From assembly GCF_014207635.1 (NCBI RefSeq), contig NZ_JACHIE010000016.1, positions 1-61,204 on the forward strand: 61,204 nucleotides of DNA, read 5' to 3'. Of the stretch, positions 1-9,362 are shown piece by piece. Position 1 is the first letter of the stretch. Each line of letters begins with the position of its first letter. Below the pieces are notes generated by a model. That model made no database searches and had not been told where the DNA came from. It saw only the letters and a program-made list of their open reading frames with translations. The translations under genes and the position numbers were made by a program. Source of the DNA: Acetobacter lovaniensis (GTDB lineage Bacteria > Pseudomonadota > Alphaproteobacteria > Acetobacterales > Acetobacteraceae).

Positions 1-109
1 TCTCCCCTCAAAAACCGGGAAAACAGTCAGCACACGCAGCCACAAAGTACAACCCTTATGCGCCACACTCAGGGCTTAACTGACGACACGCCGTAAGGAG
101 CTTACCGTA

Positions 110-367
110 ATGGCAAAAAATATGTTTCGTACAGTGGCAGATTTATTAATGGATTACTGGGATCCCATTGATGTTGGGGATAACCCAAACCTTTTTGACG
201 AATATGATGCATATGTTCCTGGTATGATAAGATTAATTGAAAAAGGAGCGTCAATGCAGACTATCGAAAACCATTTAAAGGCAGTCGAAGTTACACTCGG
301 CGTGCAGGCATCAGACTCTCGAAGAGTCGAAACCGCAGCAAAATTGATTAGGCTCAGGGCGCATTAA
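110..367 (+). CDS. Small DUF1871-like hypothetical protein
   Basis: This is an 85-residue soluble protein with no signal peptide or membrane segment. An AAGGAG ribosome site at 95-100 lies 9 bases before the ATG and supports this start. The motif pattern YWDPIDVG...FDEYDAYVP...IENHL resembles DUF1871-type proteins, which are small acidic proteins of unknown function, often found near toxin/immunity genes. That assignment is from memory of the motif and is only moderately sure. It is transcribed toward the 3' end of rpoN and has no partner gene visible in the window. I assign no function. Confidence 0.6.
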   Translation: MAKNMFRTVADLLMDYWDPIDVGDNPNLFDEYDAYVPGMIRLIEKGASMQTIENHLKAVEVTLGVQASDSRRVETAAKLIRLRAH

Positions 368-756
368 TTTAATTGTAGAAGATATGATTCAGACTCTGCG
401 CGAAGACTGACCTTCTGCTGCGAACGAGAGCGTGGTTGACAGTGCACCGCTTATGCGGGGCTGCTGACAGACCCGGTGGGGGGCAACAGTGGAGCGCGCT
501 ATCGGACTACCTATGATCCGAGACTGATCCGGCCATATCCGTGCTGTAATCCGGTAAACAGCCGTGGCCATGCATTTCCCTTCTACCAATAAGACTGTAG
601 CGCTTTCTTCCGCAAACCATTTCGGTCTAATTAGAAATATTAAACAGAGTATATCCACATCTTTTGCATAGGTTTCTATCCACGATAAACAACAACTCAT
701 GCTACATCAGGCATTAAAGATAAATAAACTGCTTTTATTTTTCAAAAAAATTCAAT
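368..756. other. Intergenic stretch, no gene recognised
   Basis: About 390 bases lie between the small hypothetical gene and the convergent end of rpoN. Short open frames exist here, but none shows a ribosome site or a recognisable motif. The base composition shifts to AT-rich from about 620, as is common near an operon end. I see no clear terminator. Confidence 0.5.
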
Positions 757-2082
757 CTATACTGTAATTGCATGTACTTTTCGAGAAAAGGATGAACGTA
801 TTCCCATAAGCTGGCGATATTTGACAACAGTACGCCGTGATACACTAAACCCCTGCTGTTGCAGAACTTCAACCAAAGCGCTATCGGAAAGGGGGTTATC
901 CGGTTTTTCTTCCCGCACAACCCTGCGCAGGCAGGCTCTGGCCGCAGCGGCCCCGCGTGGGGGAGCCTGCCCGTGGCGACCAACCCCGGCCGTGAAAAAG
1001 AAACGTAGCGGCAGGACCCCATCTGGTGTGGAGATATATTTGTCCGCCACAAGCCGACTGACCGTACTTTCATGCACCTGCATATCCTGGGCGATCTGGA
1101 GCATGGTCAGCGGATGCAGGGCTTCAACGCCCCGATGTAAAAAATCTGGCTGACGGGCTAGAATTTTCTGACCCAGGAGCACAAGGCTTTTGCGCCTTCT
1201 GGCAACGACATTCAAAAGCCAGCGTGCATCAGTCATCCAGTCCTTGACCTGCCCCCGTTCACGCACGCTCATGCGCGCAGAAAGCTGGCTCCGCAGTTCC
1301 GTGTTCAGCTTCAGGTCCTGTGCCGGGTCTGCATAAGCAAACACATGCCATGCACCCTGTTCGTCCTGTTCAACGCGCAGTTCGGCACGGCGTAACAGTG
1401 CTGGTTCCACAACCGCCTTGCAATAAGGATACGGTTCCAGCCGTTGCAGGGTCAGGAGCATCCGTTCCAGTTCCTGCGCACCCACGCCACAGAGTGTTGC
1501 CAAACCGGCCCGGTCCCCTTTGACCAGACGGCCAAGATTTGCCAGCAATCTGGTAAATGCCTCGCTTAACAGCCCTTCATCATCAAGCTGCACGGCAAAA
1601 CATTCGGCAACAGAAAGAGCCCCCACCCCCACAGGGTCAAGCCTGAGCAGATACTGTCGCGCTTCCTCCGCGCAGGTGCGCTCAATCCCCCTGCTCTGGC
1701 AGAATGCCTCCAGTGCAGCTGAGGATAATCGGCCGTATTCATCTACTTCCTCCAGCAGCAGGGCAGCCAGACGGCAAAGCCATGCAGGTCTGGAGGACAA
1801 TGCAATCTGACGAAGCATCTGCTCCTCGACCGAGACTTCGCTCGAGGCCAGCCGTTCGATCATATCATGGGTAGAGTTCACAGCAGATGGGTCCGGACGG
1901 CCCGAGCCCCGATCAAACTCCCAGTCCGGCAGTTCCAGAAAAGGGTTCTGCTCCACCTGCTGGGCTATATAAGCGTCCATATCCGCTTGTGGCAGGCGTA
2001 ACAGCCGGAGCGCCTCACGCATTCTGGGCGTTACGGCGACACCCTGCCTATGACGGACCTTGTGTTCCAGAACCGTGCGCAT
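757..2082 (-). CDS. rpoN: RNA polymerase sigma-54 factor RpoN
   Basis: A 441-residue sigma-54 factor that directs RNA polymerase to -24/-12 promoters and needs an ATP-driven activator. The N-terminal Gln/Leu-rich activator-interaction region is at about residues 18-50. The C-terminal RpoN box reads SRRTVVKYR (about 414-422), matching the family signature. The length is slightly short for the family (about 470-500), mostly in the acidic linker. It is the last gene of the hydrogenase gene run, 9 bases after the nickel permease. This position suggests a copy dedicated to, or at least co-expressed with, hydrogenase genes. Whether a second rpoN exists elsewhere cannot be seen here. Confidence 0.95.
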   Translation of the reverse strand: MRTVLEHKVRHRQGVAVTPRMREALRLLRLPQADMDAYIAQQVEQNPFLELPDWEFDRGSGRPDPSAVNSTHDMIERLASSEVSVEEQMLRQIALSSRPAWLCRLAALLLEEVDEYGRLSSAALEAFCQSRGIERTCAEEARQYLLRLDPVGVGALSVAECFAVQLDDEGLLSEAFTRLLANLGRLVKGDRAGLATLCGVGAQELERMLLTLQRLEPYPYCKAVVEPALLRRAELRVEQDEQGAWHVFAYADPAQDLKLNTELRSQLSARMSVRERGQVKDWMTDARWLLNVVARRRKSLVLLGQKILARQPDFLHRGVEALHPLTMLQIAQDMQVHESTVSRLVADKYISTPDGVLPLRFFFTAGVGRHGQAPPRGAAAARACLRRVVREEKPDNPLSDSALVEVLQQQGFSVSRRTVVKYRQLMGIRSSFSRKVHAITV

Positions 2083-2091
2083 GGCGCAGGT

Positions 2092-3138
2092 TCAGCCTCG
2101 GGTGTGTGGTGCGGAGGCCATACTCTCCGCCCGCCGGGTCGCCACTTTATCCCACATAAAAGCACCAGCCCACAGCGCCAGAAATACCGCCAGAATCACA
2201 CTCCCCAGAAGTGGAAAATGCTCCGCAAGGCCCGATGCCATCTGCACAAGAACGGAACCTGTTACGCCATCGTCCCCCAACCCGGCCACATATTCCGTAG
2301 CCCCAACCCCAACGGCAGCCAGAGCGGATATGCTGGTAATAGCCAGATTATAAACCTGACGTCGGGTTCGCGTTTGTGCGCTCCATCCATAGGCGCGCAT
2401 CATCAGCACCGCATCAAGCGTGTCTATGACAGACATGCCTGCGGTAAACAGCAACGGGAACATGAGAATACCCACAAGTCCCAGCCCCTGTGCACTCTGG
2501 GCCGCAGCCAAACCCAGCAAGCCGATCTCGGTTGCCGTATCAAACCCCAGACCGAACAGAAAACCCAGCGGATACATCTGCCACGACTGCCTGATAAGCC
2601 GAAAAACCGGACCAAACAGGTGGGCCATAATTCCGCCAGACGGCATATCGGGCATATCGATTTTATGCCTCAACGCATGCCATTGCCGCCCGGCCGCATA
2701 CACATTGTACGCCGCCATCAGGAACAGAAAAATAATGGAAACCGTCGAGCCAATACTCCCCCCGACAAGGTGCCAGCGCTCCAGCCAGTCATGCGTTGGC
2801 AAAACAGCCAGAAAGAGTACGGCAAGACACACGACCGAGGAATGCCCCAGAGAAAAGAACAGCCCCACCCCCAGAGGAGAGCGCCCGGCAACCATGAGCT
2901 TGCGGGTCACCAGATCGATGGCCACAATATGGTCCGCATCCATGGCATGCCGCAGGCCGAATACCCATGCCAGCAAAGCAGAGGCCAAAAGCGTGGCGTT
3001 CCCGCCAAAACAGAACCATGCCGCCACCCAGGCAAACCCATTAAAGAACAGCAAAGCCACCAGCAGCCTGTAGCCCTGCGTGGAGCGGGCCGCCATACCA
3101 AAGGAGCTTAAAACCGAAGCAGATGGGTTTTGCCGCAT
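2092..3138 (-). CDS. hoxN: High-affinity nickel permease, NiCoT family (HoxN/HupN)
   Basis: A 348-residue inner-membrane transporter of the HoxN/HupN/NixA family that brings Ni2+ into the cell, here most likely for the hydrogenase active site. The family signature RHAMDADHI (H-x4-D-H) is present in the second membrane segment at about residues 63-71. A further signature, GLGFDTATEIGLL, sits in the middle of the protein. Several hydrophobic helices are evident along the length. The ATG lies one base after the hypE stop, so the two are surely co-translated. The specificity for nickel over cobalt is inferred from the hyp context. Confidence 0.93.
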   Translation of the reverse strand: MRQNPSASVLSSFGMAARSTQGYRLLVALLFFNGFAWVAAWFCFGGNATLLASALLAWVFGLRHAMDADHIVAIDLVTRKLMVAGRSPLGVGLFFSLGHSSVVCLAVLFLAVLPTHDWLERWHLVGGSIGSTVSIIFLFLMAAYNVYAAGRQWHALRHKIDMPDMPSGGIMAHLFGPVFRLIRQSWQMYPLGFLFGLGFDTATEIGLLGLAAAQSAQGLGLVGILMFPLLFTAGMSVIDTLDAVLMMRAYGWSAQTRTRRQVYNLAITSISALAAVGVGATEYVAGLGDDGVTGSVLVQMASGLAEHFPLLGSVILAVFLALWAGAFMWDKVATRRAESMASAPHTRG

Positions 3139-3139
3139 G

Positions 3140-4195
3140 TTAGCAAATCCTTGGCAGTTGTTCGCCTGATGGCATGGTCAAAACCCGCGCGCCACCAAAC
3201 TCATTAACAATATGAACAGCTCCCTGCCCACTGGAACTGGTCTGCAACGTGCCTATAATAGCAGCATTGCGCCCGAGCGGGTGGCTTTGCATGGTGGCCA
3301 GTGCGTGCTTTGCACGGCATGCGGGAACAACGGCCACCAGCTTGCCCTCGTTGGCCAGAAACAGCGGGTCCAGCCCCAGAATTTCACACACACCTTCCAC
3401 CTCGGGGTGCACTGGCAAGGCGGCCTCGTTAACCGTAACCAGCACGTTACTGGCCTCCGCCAGTTCGCTCAGCACCCCTGCAACGCCGCCGCGCGTGGCA
3501 TCGCGCATACAGTGTACATCGGGAACAGCGCGCAAAAGGGTATCCACCAGCGTGTTCAGGGGAGCGCAATCACTTTGTAGGTGCGTCTGAAGGGCCAGAT
3601 CGCCACGTGCGCATAATATGGCGGCCCCATGATCCCCCAATGTGCCATTGACCAGCACCACATCCCCCGGTTGCCCGGCGGCTATACTTATAGTGTGTTC
3701 GGGCCGAATAACACCGACCCCGCTTGTGGTTACAAACAGCCCGTCACAGGCATGGCGGGGCACAACCTTGGTATCCCCCGTAACAATACGCACACCAGCA
3801 AGAGCCGCACTCCGGGCCATGGCCTCCACCACCCGGCGGAGCACGGCCAGTTCCAGCCCTTCTGCCAGCACAAATGCAGCCGACAGGGCTACAGGGGTAG
3901 CACCTCCCACCGCCAGATCATTAACCGTGCCACACACGGCCAGTGTTCCAATATTCCCGCCGGGAAATTCCAGTGGTTCCACCACAAACGCATCTGTTGT
4001 AAATGCCAGCCTGTCCCCCGCCTTCGCAAGTGTGGTCAGGTCCAGCCGGGCCTGATCTTCCTGCACGGTGAGCGGACCTGATGTGAAGGCGGACAGAAAG
4101 ACCTCATCAATCAGAGAGCGCATGGCGCTGCCGCCACCACCATGTGCAAGCGTAATACGACCCTCTGCACCAACCCCAGTTAAAGTGCCGGGCAT
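3140..4195 (-). CDS. hypE: Hydrogenase maturation protein HypE (cyanide ligand synthesis)
   Basis: A 351-residue PurM-like ATPase. It dehydrates the thiocarbamate placed on its C-terminal cysteine by HypF to thiocyanate, and donates cyanide to the HypCD iron complex. The protein ends in PRIC, the essential C-terminal Cys. The glycine-rich AHGGGGSAM segment near the N-terminus is typical. I chose the ATG at 4195 because it overlaps the hypD stop (TAATG) and starts at the family's usual N-terminus. A longer open frame upstream, to 4357, lies inside hypD and has no homology. Confidence 0.96.
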   Translation of the reverse strand: MPGTLTGVGAEGRITLAHGGGGSAMRSLIDEVFLSAFTSGPLTVQEDQARLDLTTLAKAGDRLAFTTDAFVVEPLEFPGGNIGTLAVCGTVNDLAVGGATPVALSAAFVLAEGLELAVLRRVVEAMARSAALAGVRIVTGDTKVVPRHACDGLFVTTSGVGVIRPEHTISIAAGQPGDVVLVNGTLGDHGAAILCARGDLALQTHLQSDCAPLNTLVDTLLRAVPDVHCMRDATRGGVAGVLSELAEASNVLVTVNEAALPVHPEVEGVCEILGLDPLFLANEGKLVAVVPACRAKHALATMQSHPLGRNAAIIGTLQTSSSGQGAVHIVNEFGGARVLTMPSGEQLPRIC

Positions 4196-5316
4196 TATGC
4201 GGCCTCCCCTACGCCATGATATTCGTAATACGCCGCGCAAGCCCCTTCGGAGGAAACCATAAGCGCGCCGGATGGATGATCGGGCGAACAGGTCCGCCCG
4301 AATGCCTGACATTGCGGGGGTTTGATCCGCCCTGTCAGCACATCCCCACAACGGCACTGTTCCTGATCCGCCAGATGGTGAGGGAGCACGGCAAAGCGTT
4401 TTTCCGCATCAAATCGGCTCCACTCAGCCCGCAATTGCAGACCGGACCCCGCAATCTGGCCAAGGCCGCGCCATTCGCATGCTTCCCGGACCTCATAAAC
4501 CCGCGCGATGGCGGCCATGGCGGCCGGATTGCCCTGTGGTGCCACCACACGCGCGTACTGGTTTTCCACCCGTGCGTCCCCTGCTTCGATCTGGAGCAGC
4601 ACCATCAGGAGGGATTGCAGGATATCCAGCGGTTCAAAACCTGCCACAACCAGCGGACGTTTGAAATCCTGTGCAATAAAGGCATAAGGCTCTGTGCCGA
4701 TCACCATGGAAACATGACCCGGCCCTATAAACCCATCCACAGTAAAGTCTGGTTGTTCCAGCAGTGCGCGCAGGGTGGGAATAATGGTGATATGCTGGCA
4801 CAGAATAGAAAAATTGCTGATATTTTCAGCATTGGCGCGCAAAACAGTCAGGGCGGTAGAAGGGGCCGTTGTTTCAAACCCCAAAGCAAAAAACACGACC
4901 TGTCGCGCCGGGTTGGCCCGTGCAAGGGCCAGCGCATCCAGCGGGGAATACACCATACGCACATCGGCCCCCGCGGCACGGGCCTGTAAAAGGCTGCCAC
5001 TGCCGCCGGGCACACGCATGGCATCGCCAAATGTGGTCAGGATCACACCGGGCCTGTGTGCTATGGTTATGGCATCTTCAATGCGCCCTTTGGGCAGAAC
5101 ACAGACCGGACAGCCCGGACCATGGGCAAACTCGATATTGGCTGGCAGCCGCCGGTCCAGCCCGTACCGGAAAATCGTATGCGTGTGCCCGCCGCACACT
5201 TCCATAACCGTAACAGGGTTCTTGCGGGTACGACCAATACGCTCGGCCACAAGACTGATCTGCGCCAGAAGTGCTTCTGCCAGATGCGGGTTGCGGAACT
5301 CCTTTACAAACTGCAT
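4195..5316 (-). CDS. hypD: Hydrogenase maturation protein HypD
   Basis: A 373-residue iron-sulfur scaffold protein that, with HypC, holds the iron while CO and CN ligands are added. The conserved motifs EVCGGHTH and GPGCPVCVLP, with the redox cysteines, are near the N-terminus. The C-terminal cysteines that bind a [4Fe-4S] cluster are in CRCGDVL, PPQCQAFGRTC and EGACAAYYEY. Length is normal for the family. It starts 3 bases after hypC and its stop overlaps the hypE start. Confidence 0.97.
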   Translation of the reverse strand: MQFVKEFRNPHLAEALLAQISLVAERIGRTRKNPVTVMEVCGGHTHTIFRYGLDRRLPANIEFAHGPGCPVCVLPKGRIEDAITIAHRPGVILTTFGDAMRVPGGSGSLLQARAAGADVRMVYSPLDALALARANPARQVVFFALGFETTAPSTALTVLRANAENISNFSILCQHITIIPTLRALLEQPDFTVDGFIGPGHVSMVIGTEPYAFIAQDFKRPLVVAGFEPLDILQSLLMVLLQIEAGDARVENQYARVVAPQGNPAAMAAIARVYEVREACEWRGLGQIAGSGLQLRAEWSRFDAEKRFAVLPHHLADQEQCRCGDVLTGRIKPPQCQAFGRTCSPDHPSGALMVSSEGACAAYYEYHGVGEAA

Positions 5317-5319
5317 GGC

Positions 5320-5601
5320 TCAGGCCCGCGCACTGTTACGCATGGCGTCCAGCTCCCCTGCCAGTTCGTCCATACTGGCAAGCAGCCTCAGAGTTTCCTG
5401 CGCTTCCGCCTCATCTATCCGGCTCATGGCAAAGCCTACATGCACAAGCACCCATGCCCCCACAAGCTCTGCCAGCGGTTTGCCCGGCTCCGCAACACAC
5501 AGCACATCCACCTGCCTGCGCACGCCAGAGACATCCACCTCGGCCAGCATGGCCTGTTCATCCACAATTGCCGTTATCCGGCCGGGAATACCAAGACACA
5601 T
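5320..5601 (-). CDS. hypC: Hydrogenase maturation chaperone HypC
   Basis: A 93-residue chaperone that carries the Fe(CN)2CO group with HypD and delivers it to the hydrogenase large subunit. It begins MCLGIPG, the hallmark in which Cys2 becomes the N-terminal iron ligand. This fixes the start at 5601 rather than an upstream in-frame ATG. It starts one base after the hoxA stop. HupF (11511-11879) is its paralogue dedicated to the uptake hydrogenase. Confidence 0.96.
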   Translation of the reverse strand: MCLGIPGRITAIVDEQAMLAEVDVSGVRRQVDVLCVAEPGKPLAELVGAWVLVHVGFAMSRIDEAEAQETLRLLASMDELAGELDAMRNSARA

Positions 5602-5602
5602 T

Positions 5603-7126
5603 TCAGGAATTTCCCTTCTGTAAACTCTGTTTTCCCGCATCGGGAACAATGCCGTAACGCTCGAGCTTGGCCCGCAACCCTACGCGGGAAAGACCTAGCT
5701 CCCGCGCGGTCAGGCTTTTGTTCCACCCGCACCGGGCGATGGTTTCCATCAGCACATCGGCTTCCAGCGCGTCCATGCGCTCCTGCAGGGTGCCACTCTC
5801 ATGCGCGGCAGGTTCGACCCCAGACAGTATCTGCGGTGTTGCAGAAGCAGGTTCCACTCCCATAAGCATGGGAGACAGCAGGTCCAGCCCCAGACTATCA
5901 CTTTCTGCCAGCACCAGCATGCGCAAAATTTCATTCTGCAATTCACGCACGTTGCCGGGCCATGCGTAGCGCACCAGTACGTCCATAACGCCGGGCGCAA
6001 AACCACGCACATGCCGCCCATGCCGGGCGCAGGCGGCATCCAGCAGGTGTTGCGCCAGAACATGAATATCCGCAGGTCTGCTCCGCAATGGGGGGATGCT
6101 CAGTACCATGCCCGTAAGGCGGAAATACATATCCTCCCGGAACCGCCCTGCCCGTACCTCTGCCCGCAGGTCCCTGTGCGTTGCGGCCAGTACTCGCACA
6201 TCCACACGCGTTGTCTCGTTAGTACCGAGGGGACGGAATTCGCCTTCTTGCAGAAAGCGAAGGATCTTGACCTGAAAAGCAGGAGAAATATCCCCGATCT
6301 CATCCAGAAAGAGCGTGCCCCCATCAGCCTCCTCCACAAGACCACGGCGGTTCGCATGCGCGCCTGTAAAAGCGCCTTTACGGTGACCAAACAATTCGGA
6401 TTCCAGCAGGTCATCCGGTATGGCGCCACAATTGACGGCAACAAACGCTCCAGTGCCACGCTGGCTGGCGTAATGCACCGCACGGGCGAGCAGTTCCTTG
6501 CCTGTTCCGGTCTCGCCTTCAATCAGGACCGGAATATCAAATACCGCTGTTTTGGCGGCCTGTCGGCAGACATCACCCATCGGGCTGGCAGGGGCGCGGA
6601 TAATGGAGTCAAAATGGTAGCTGCCTGCTACACGCTCCCGCTGCTGGCGCAAACGCCCCTCCACCACGGGAGGAGCCAGCCTGAGTTCGAGCGAAAGACG
6701 CTCATAATCCCGCTGCATGGCAAAAAGCTGCGTGGCATTCCGTGCTGCCAGCAAAAGCTGGTCCGGGTGCCACGGCTTGGTAATGTACTGATAGATACCG
6801 GCCTGATTAATGGCGTCTATCATGTCATCCGGTTCGGTATAACCGGTTACGATCATCCGCACGATGTCTGGCCAGCGGGCGCGCACTTCCGCCAGAAACT
6901 CCACGCCACTCATGCCCGGCATACGCTGGTCGCAAAAAATGGCGTGAACCCAGTTGTTCTCCAGCAATGCGCGGGCCTGCTCCACACTGGTTGCACTCAG
7001 AACCTCAAATTCCTCACGCAGAATACGGGCAATAACCTCCACGGAGCGCGGTTCATCATCAACAACCAGAATGCAGGCAGGTGCTACCACTTTTTGCTTA
7101 CTCCGCTGCGCGCAGCATGTCCGCAC
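5603..7126 (-). CDS. hoxA: NtrC-type hydrogenase transcription activator HoxA/HupR
   Basis: A 507-residue response regulator with receiver, AAA+ and Fis-type DNA-binding domains. The phospho-acceptor is Asp66 in [12 protein letters not shown]. Walker A is GETGTGKE (about 204-211). The sigma-54 contact loop GAFTGA (251-256) and the Walker B region TLFLDEIGD are intact. The C-terminal helix-turn-helix is [16 protein letters not shown]. The gene sits between hypB and hypC, as hupR does in Rhodobacter capsulatus. The intact GAFTGA and the -24/-12 promoter before hupS point to sigma-54-dependent activation. In HupT/HupR systems the unphosphorylated form is the active one; whether that holds here is inference. 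The start may be an internal GTG near 7090, since this ATG overlaps hypB by 29 bases. Confidence 0.92.
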   Translation of the reverse strand: MRTCCAQRSKQKVVAPACILVVDDEPRSVEVIARILREEFEVLSATSVEQARALLENNWVHAIFCDQRMPGMSGVEFLAEVRARWPDIVRMIVTGYTEPDDMIDAINQAGIYQYITKPWHPDQLLLAARNATQLFAMQRDYERLSLELRLAPPVVEGRLRQQRERVAGSYHFDSIIRAPASPMGDVCRQAAKTAVFDIPVLIEGETGTGKELLARAVHYASQRGTGAFVAVNCGAIPDDLLESELFGHRKGAFTGAHANRRGLVEEADGGTLFLDEIGDISPAFQVKILRFLQEGEFRPLGTNETTRVDVRVLAATHRDLRAEVRAGRFREDMYFRLTGMVLSIPPLRSRPADIHVLAQHLLDAACARHGRHVRGFAPGVMDVLVRYAWPGNVRELQNEILRMLVLAESDSLGLDLLSPMLMGVEPASATPQILSGVEPAAHESGTLQERMDALEADVLMETIARCGWNKSLTARELGLSRVGLRAKLERYGIVPDAGKQSLQKGNS

Positions 7127-8024
7127 GGGCCTGCGCCTGTGCGGCCAGCCCGTCCAGCAAGGCGCGGCGCTCGTCTTTCAGCCAGTCCAGCCATTGGGCC
7201 ATACCCTGCCCGTTGCGGGTGGAAACATGCAGGATACGCGCAGCAGGCGCTATACGCCTTACGTTGCTTTCCAACGCAGCAACATCCACATCCAGATAAG
7301 GCAGAAGGTCGGTCTTGGTCAGCAGGACCATATCCGCTTTTTCAAAAATATCCGGGTATTTAAGGGGTTTATCCTCCCCCTCCGTTACGGAAAGGAGCGT
7401 GACCCGCCGTTTTTCCCCAAGGTCAAACGCCGCCGGGCAGACCAGATTGCCTACATTTTCAATAAACAGAATACCGCCCATGCTCACCCCGAGGTGTTCG
7501 GCGGCATGGCCCACCATATGGGCATCCAGATGGCAGCCCTTGCCGGTGTTGACCTGAATGGCAGGTGTGCCGGTCGCCCGGATACGCTCTGCATCATTGC
7601 TGGTCTGCTGGTCACCTTCGATTACGGAGCACGCAATGGTGCCTGCAAGTGTTTTAAGCGTTTCAACCAGCAGCGTGGTTTTGCCAGCCCCCGGACCTGC
7701 CAGCAGGTTGAGCGCGAGATTACCGTTCTGTGCAAAGCGGGCACGGTTGGCGGCGGCATAGCTATCATTCTTGGAAAGGATATTCCGCTCGATTTCCACC
7801 ATCCGTGCCTGAGACAGCCCCGGCGCATGCGAGCGGGCGGGACCGCTGCCATAGTCCAGACTACCGTTGTCATGTGCGCCGTCATGCGGGTGCGGGTGAT
7901 CGTGCTCATGTTCATGCTCGTGCGGGTGGGCATGGTCATGGTGGTGGTGCGCGCCGTGGGGGTGAGCGTGGTTCTCCCCTTCAAACGTTGCGCCATCGCC
8001 GCTACAGCCACATGTTGTACACAT
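7098..8024 (-). CDS. hypB: Hydrogenase nickel incorporation GTPase HypB
   Basis: A 308-residue GTPase that, with HypA, inserts nickel into the hydrogenase large subunit. It begins MCTTCGCS, the CxxCGC high-affinity metal site. A strongly His-rich stretch follows (about residues 20-50), which can store nickel. Walker A is GPGAGKTT, and the G-domain metal site includes GKGCHLD. The chosen ATG overlaps the hypA stop (TGATG). A longer in-frame start at 8102 lies within hypA. The His-rich segment gives the DNA a repetitive look that is purely coding. Confidence 0.96.
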   Translation of the reverse strand: MCTTCGCSGDGATFEGENHAHPHGAHHHHDHAHPHEHEHEHDHPHPHDGAHDNGSLDYGSGPARSHAPGLSQARMVEIERNILSKNDSYAAANRARFAQNGNLALNLLAGPGAGKTTLLVETLKTLAGTIACSVIEGDQQTSNDAERIRATGTPAIQVNTGKGCHLDAHMVGHAAEHLGVSMGGILFIENVGNLVCPAAFDLGEKRRVTLLSVTEGEDKPLKYPDIFEKADMVLLTKTDLLPYLDVDVAALESNVRRIAPAARILHVSTRNGQGMAQWLDWLKDERRALLDGLAAQAQARADMLRAAE

Positions 8025-8365
8025 CAGATTACCTCCATGTCTTTCAGCTTTATTTCCGTCCCGCCCGAAGGTTGCAGACGTACGCCCCCACATAGGGGGC
8101 ATGGGTCCAGACGGTTTTCGAGCACCACGGTCTGCCCGCAGTCAAAGCACCATGCGCTACCGGGCACATCAACAAACTCCAGCCTTGCGCCTTCGGCCAC
8201 TGTGCCGCGCGCCACAACCTCAAAGCCAAAGCGCATGGCAGGCAGTTCCACCCCCGCAAAACGCCCCACTTCCACCCTGACGCACGTGACCCTTGTAAAG
8301 CCCTCCTGCCGTGCGCTCTCTTCGATTACGCCCAGCAGGCTTTCGCAGAGGGACATTTCATGCAT
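8024..8365 (-). CDS. hypA: Hydrogenase nickel incorporation protein HypA
   Basis: A 113-residue nickel metallochaperone. The N-terminus MHEMSLCES supplies the His2 nickel ligand and fixes the start. Zinc is bound by CFDC (Cys73, Cys76) and CPLC (Cys89, Cys92). The start lies inside the last codons of hupK (8 bases overlap) and the stop overlaps hypB, so hupK-hypA-hypB are tightly coupled. Confidence 0.96.
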   Translation of the reverse strand: MHEMSLCESLLGVIEESARQEGFTRVTCVRVEVGRFAGVELPAMRFGFEVVARGTVAEGARLEFVDVPGSAWCFDCGQTVVLENRLDPCPLCGGVRLQPSGGTEIKLKDMEVI

Positions 8366-9362
8366 GTTGCGCTGCCTCCAACGTAACAGGCACACAAGGG
8401 TTAAGTGCGGCCAGAACACATTCGACCGACATTTTGGTGCAAACCGGGTTCAGCCGGGAGATAGCCTGCCGGAAAAGCCCGCCCTCCGCCATATGCCAGA
8501 GCGTAGGCGAAAGGATCTGATACTCTGCCACCAACCCGTTACGCACCTGTACGGCATGAACCAGCATGCCACGCGCGGCCCGCGCCACCCCGACCCCAGC
8601 CCCCATACCAGCCATAAAGGGGGCAACACGGGCGAACATGGTATCCACCCGCCCTTCCAGACAGGCCAGAAACTCCAGCAACCGCGCAACCAGCCGCGCA
8701 AAGGGCGTTACCCTTCCCGCCCCAACCAGAGCCTGCATAACGGGGTAATGTGCATAATCCGGCCAGATACTGGCATCATACGCCATGGTGGGAGCAGGTT
8801 GCACGCCCTCATGCGCAAGCCGTGCCTGTACGGCCTGCGGGGTTAGCCCCGCCATGTCCACCGCAGCCCCCACACCGTCCAGCGCGCTTTGGCAACGCTT
8901 GAACAGCCTTGGCAGAAAAGCGCCTGTCTCCGTCTGCCCGGTTGCAAGCCATGCTTCAAACGCCTGAGCGTTCATTTGTGCCAGACTTGCGTTTGTACCG
9001 ATCAACTCCCTTGCCATGGCGGGCCCTGCCTGCCTGTCCTGCAAGACCTTACACAGGCTCTCGCGCTGCGGGGGCAGATTCAGGTGCGCAGGAAGCGTTA
9101 CCAGCAGCGCCAGTGCATGATCCTGCAAAATCTCATCCTGCATGCGGACATGGTCAGGGCCTACGTTTCCGGCCAGACCCATGGCCCGTATACCGGCCGC
9201 CATATGGGCCACCCGGCACAGACCAAAAACCCGACCGACTAACGCCAGAGCCTGTTCCGGCTGCAGGCCAGCACATAAGAGCCCGGCATCGACCACATTA
9301 TGTGTCTGCACCTGCCAGGGTTGCCCGGCCTGCCCCTCACGCAGGAGAAGTGTACCAATCAT
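8358..9362 (-). CDS. hupK: HupK, hydrogenase large-subunit-like assembly protein
   Basis: A 334-residue accessory protein related to the hydrogenase large subunit, proposed in the literature to act as a scaffold for cofactor assembly. It keeps a single Cys (Cys49, in VFGLCRVAH) where the enzyme has [10 protein letters not shown]. It also keeps a single Cys (Cys323, in NPCVPVT) where the enzyme has DPCMAC. It therefore cannot hold the full NiFe site. Its ATG overlaps the hupIJ stop by 4 bases. Confidence 0.85.
   Translation of the reverse strand: MIGTLLLREGQAGQPWQVQTHNVVDAGLLCAGLQPEQALALVGRVFGLCRVAHMAAGIRAMGLAGNVGPDHVRMQDEILQDHALALLVTLPAHLNLPPQRESLCKVLQDRQAGPAMARELIGTNASLAQMNAQAFEAWLATGQTETGAFLPRLFKRCQSALDGVGAAVDMAGLTPQAVQARLAHEGVQPAPTMAYDASIWPDYAHYPVMQALVGAGRVTPFARLVARLLEFLACLEGRVDTMFARVAPFMAGMGAGVGVARAARGMLVHAVQVRNGLVAEYQILSPTLWHMAEGGLFRQAISRLNPVCTKMSVECVLAALNPCVPVTLEAAQHA

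Noticed and set aside
2050..3111. 353-codon open frame on the plus strand
   Set aside because: It lies antisense within hoxN, whose motifs and membrane pattern are clear. The frame is a by-product of GC-rich codon use.
7870..7975. Repeat-like DNA resembling a short tandem repeat
   Set aside because: It encodes the His-rich nickel-binding stretch of HypB; the repetition follows from alternating His and Asp/Glu/Pro codons.
5801..8846. Two long plus-strand frames opposite hoxA, hypB and hypA
   Set aside because: They are antisense to well-supported genes, show no motif, and consist of low-complexity His/Arg/Pro-rich translations.
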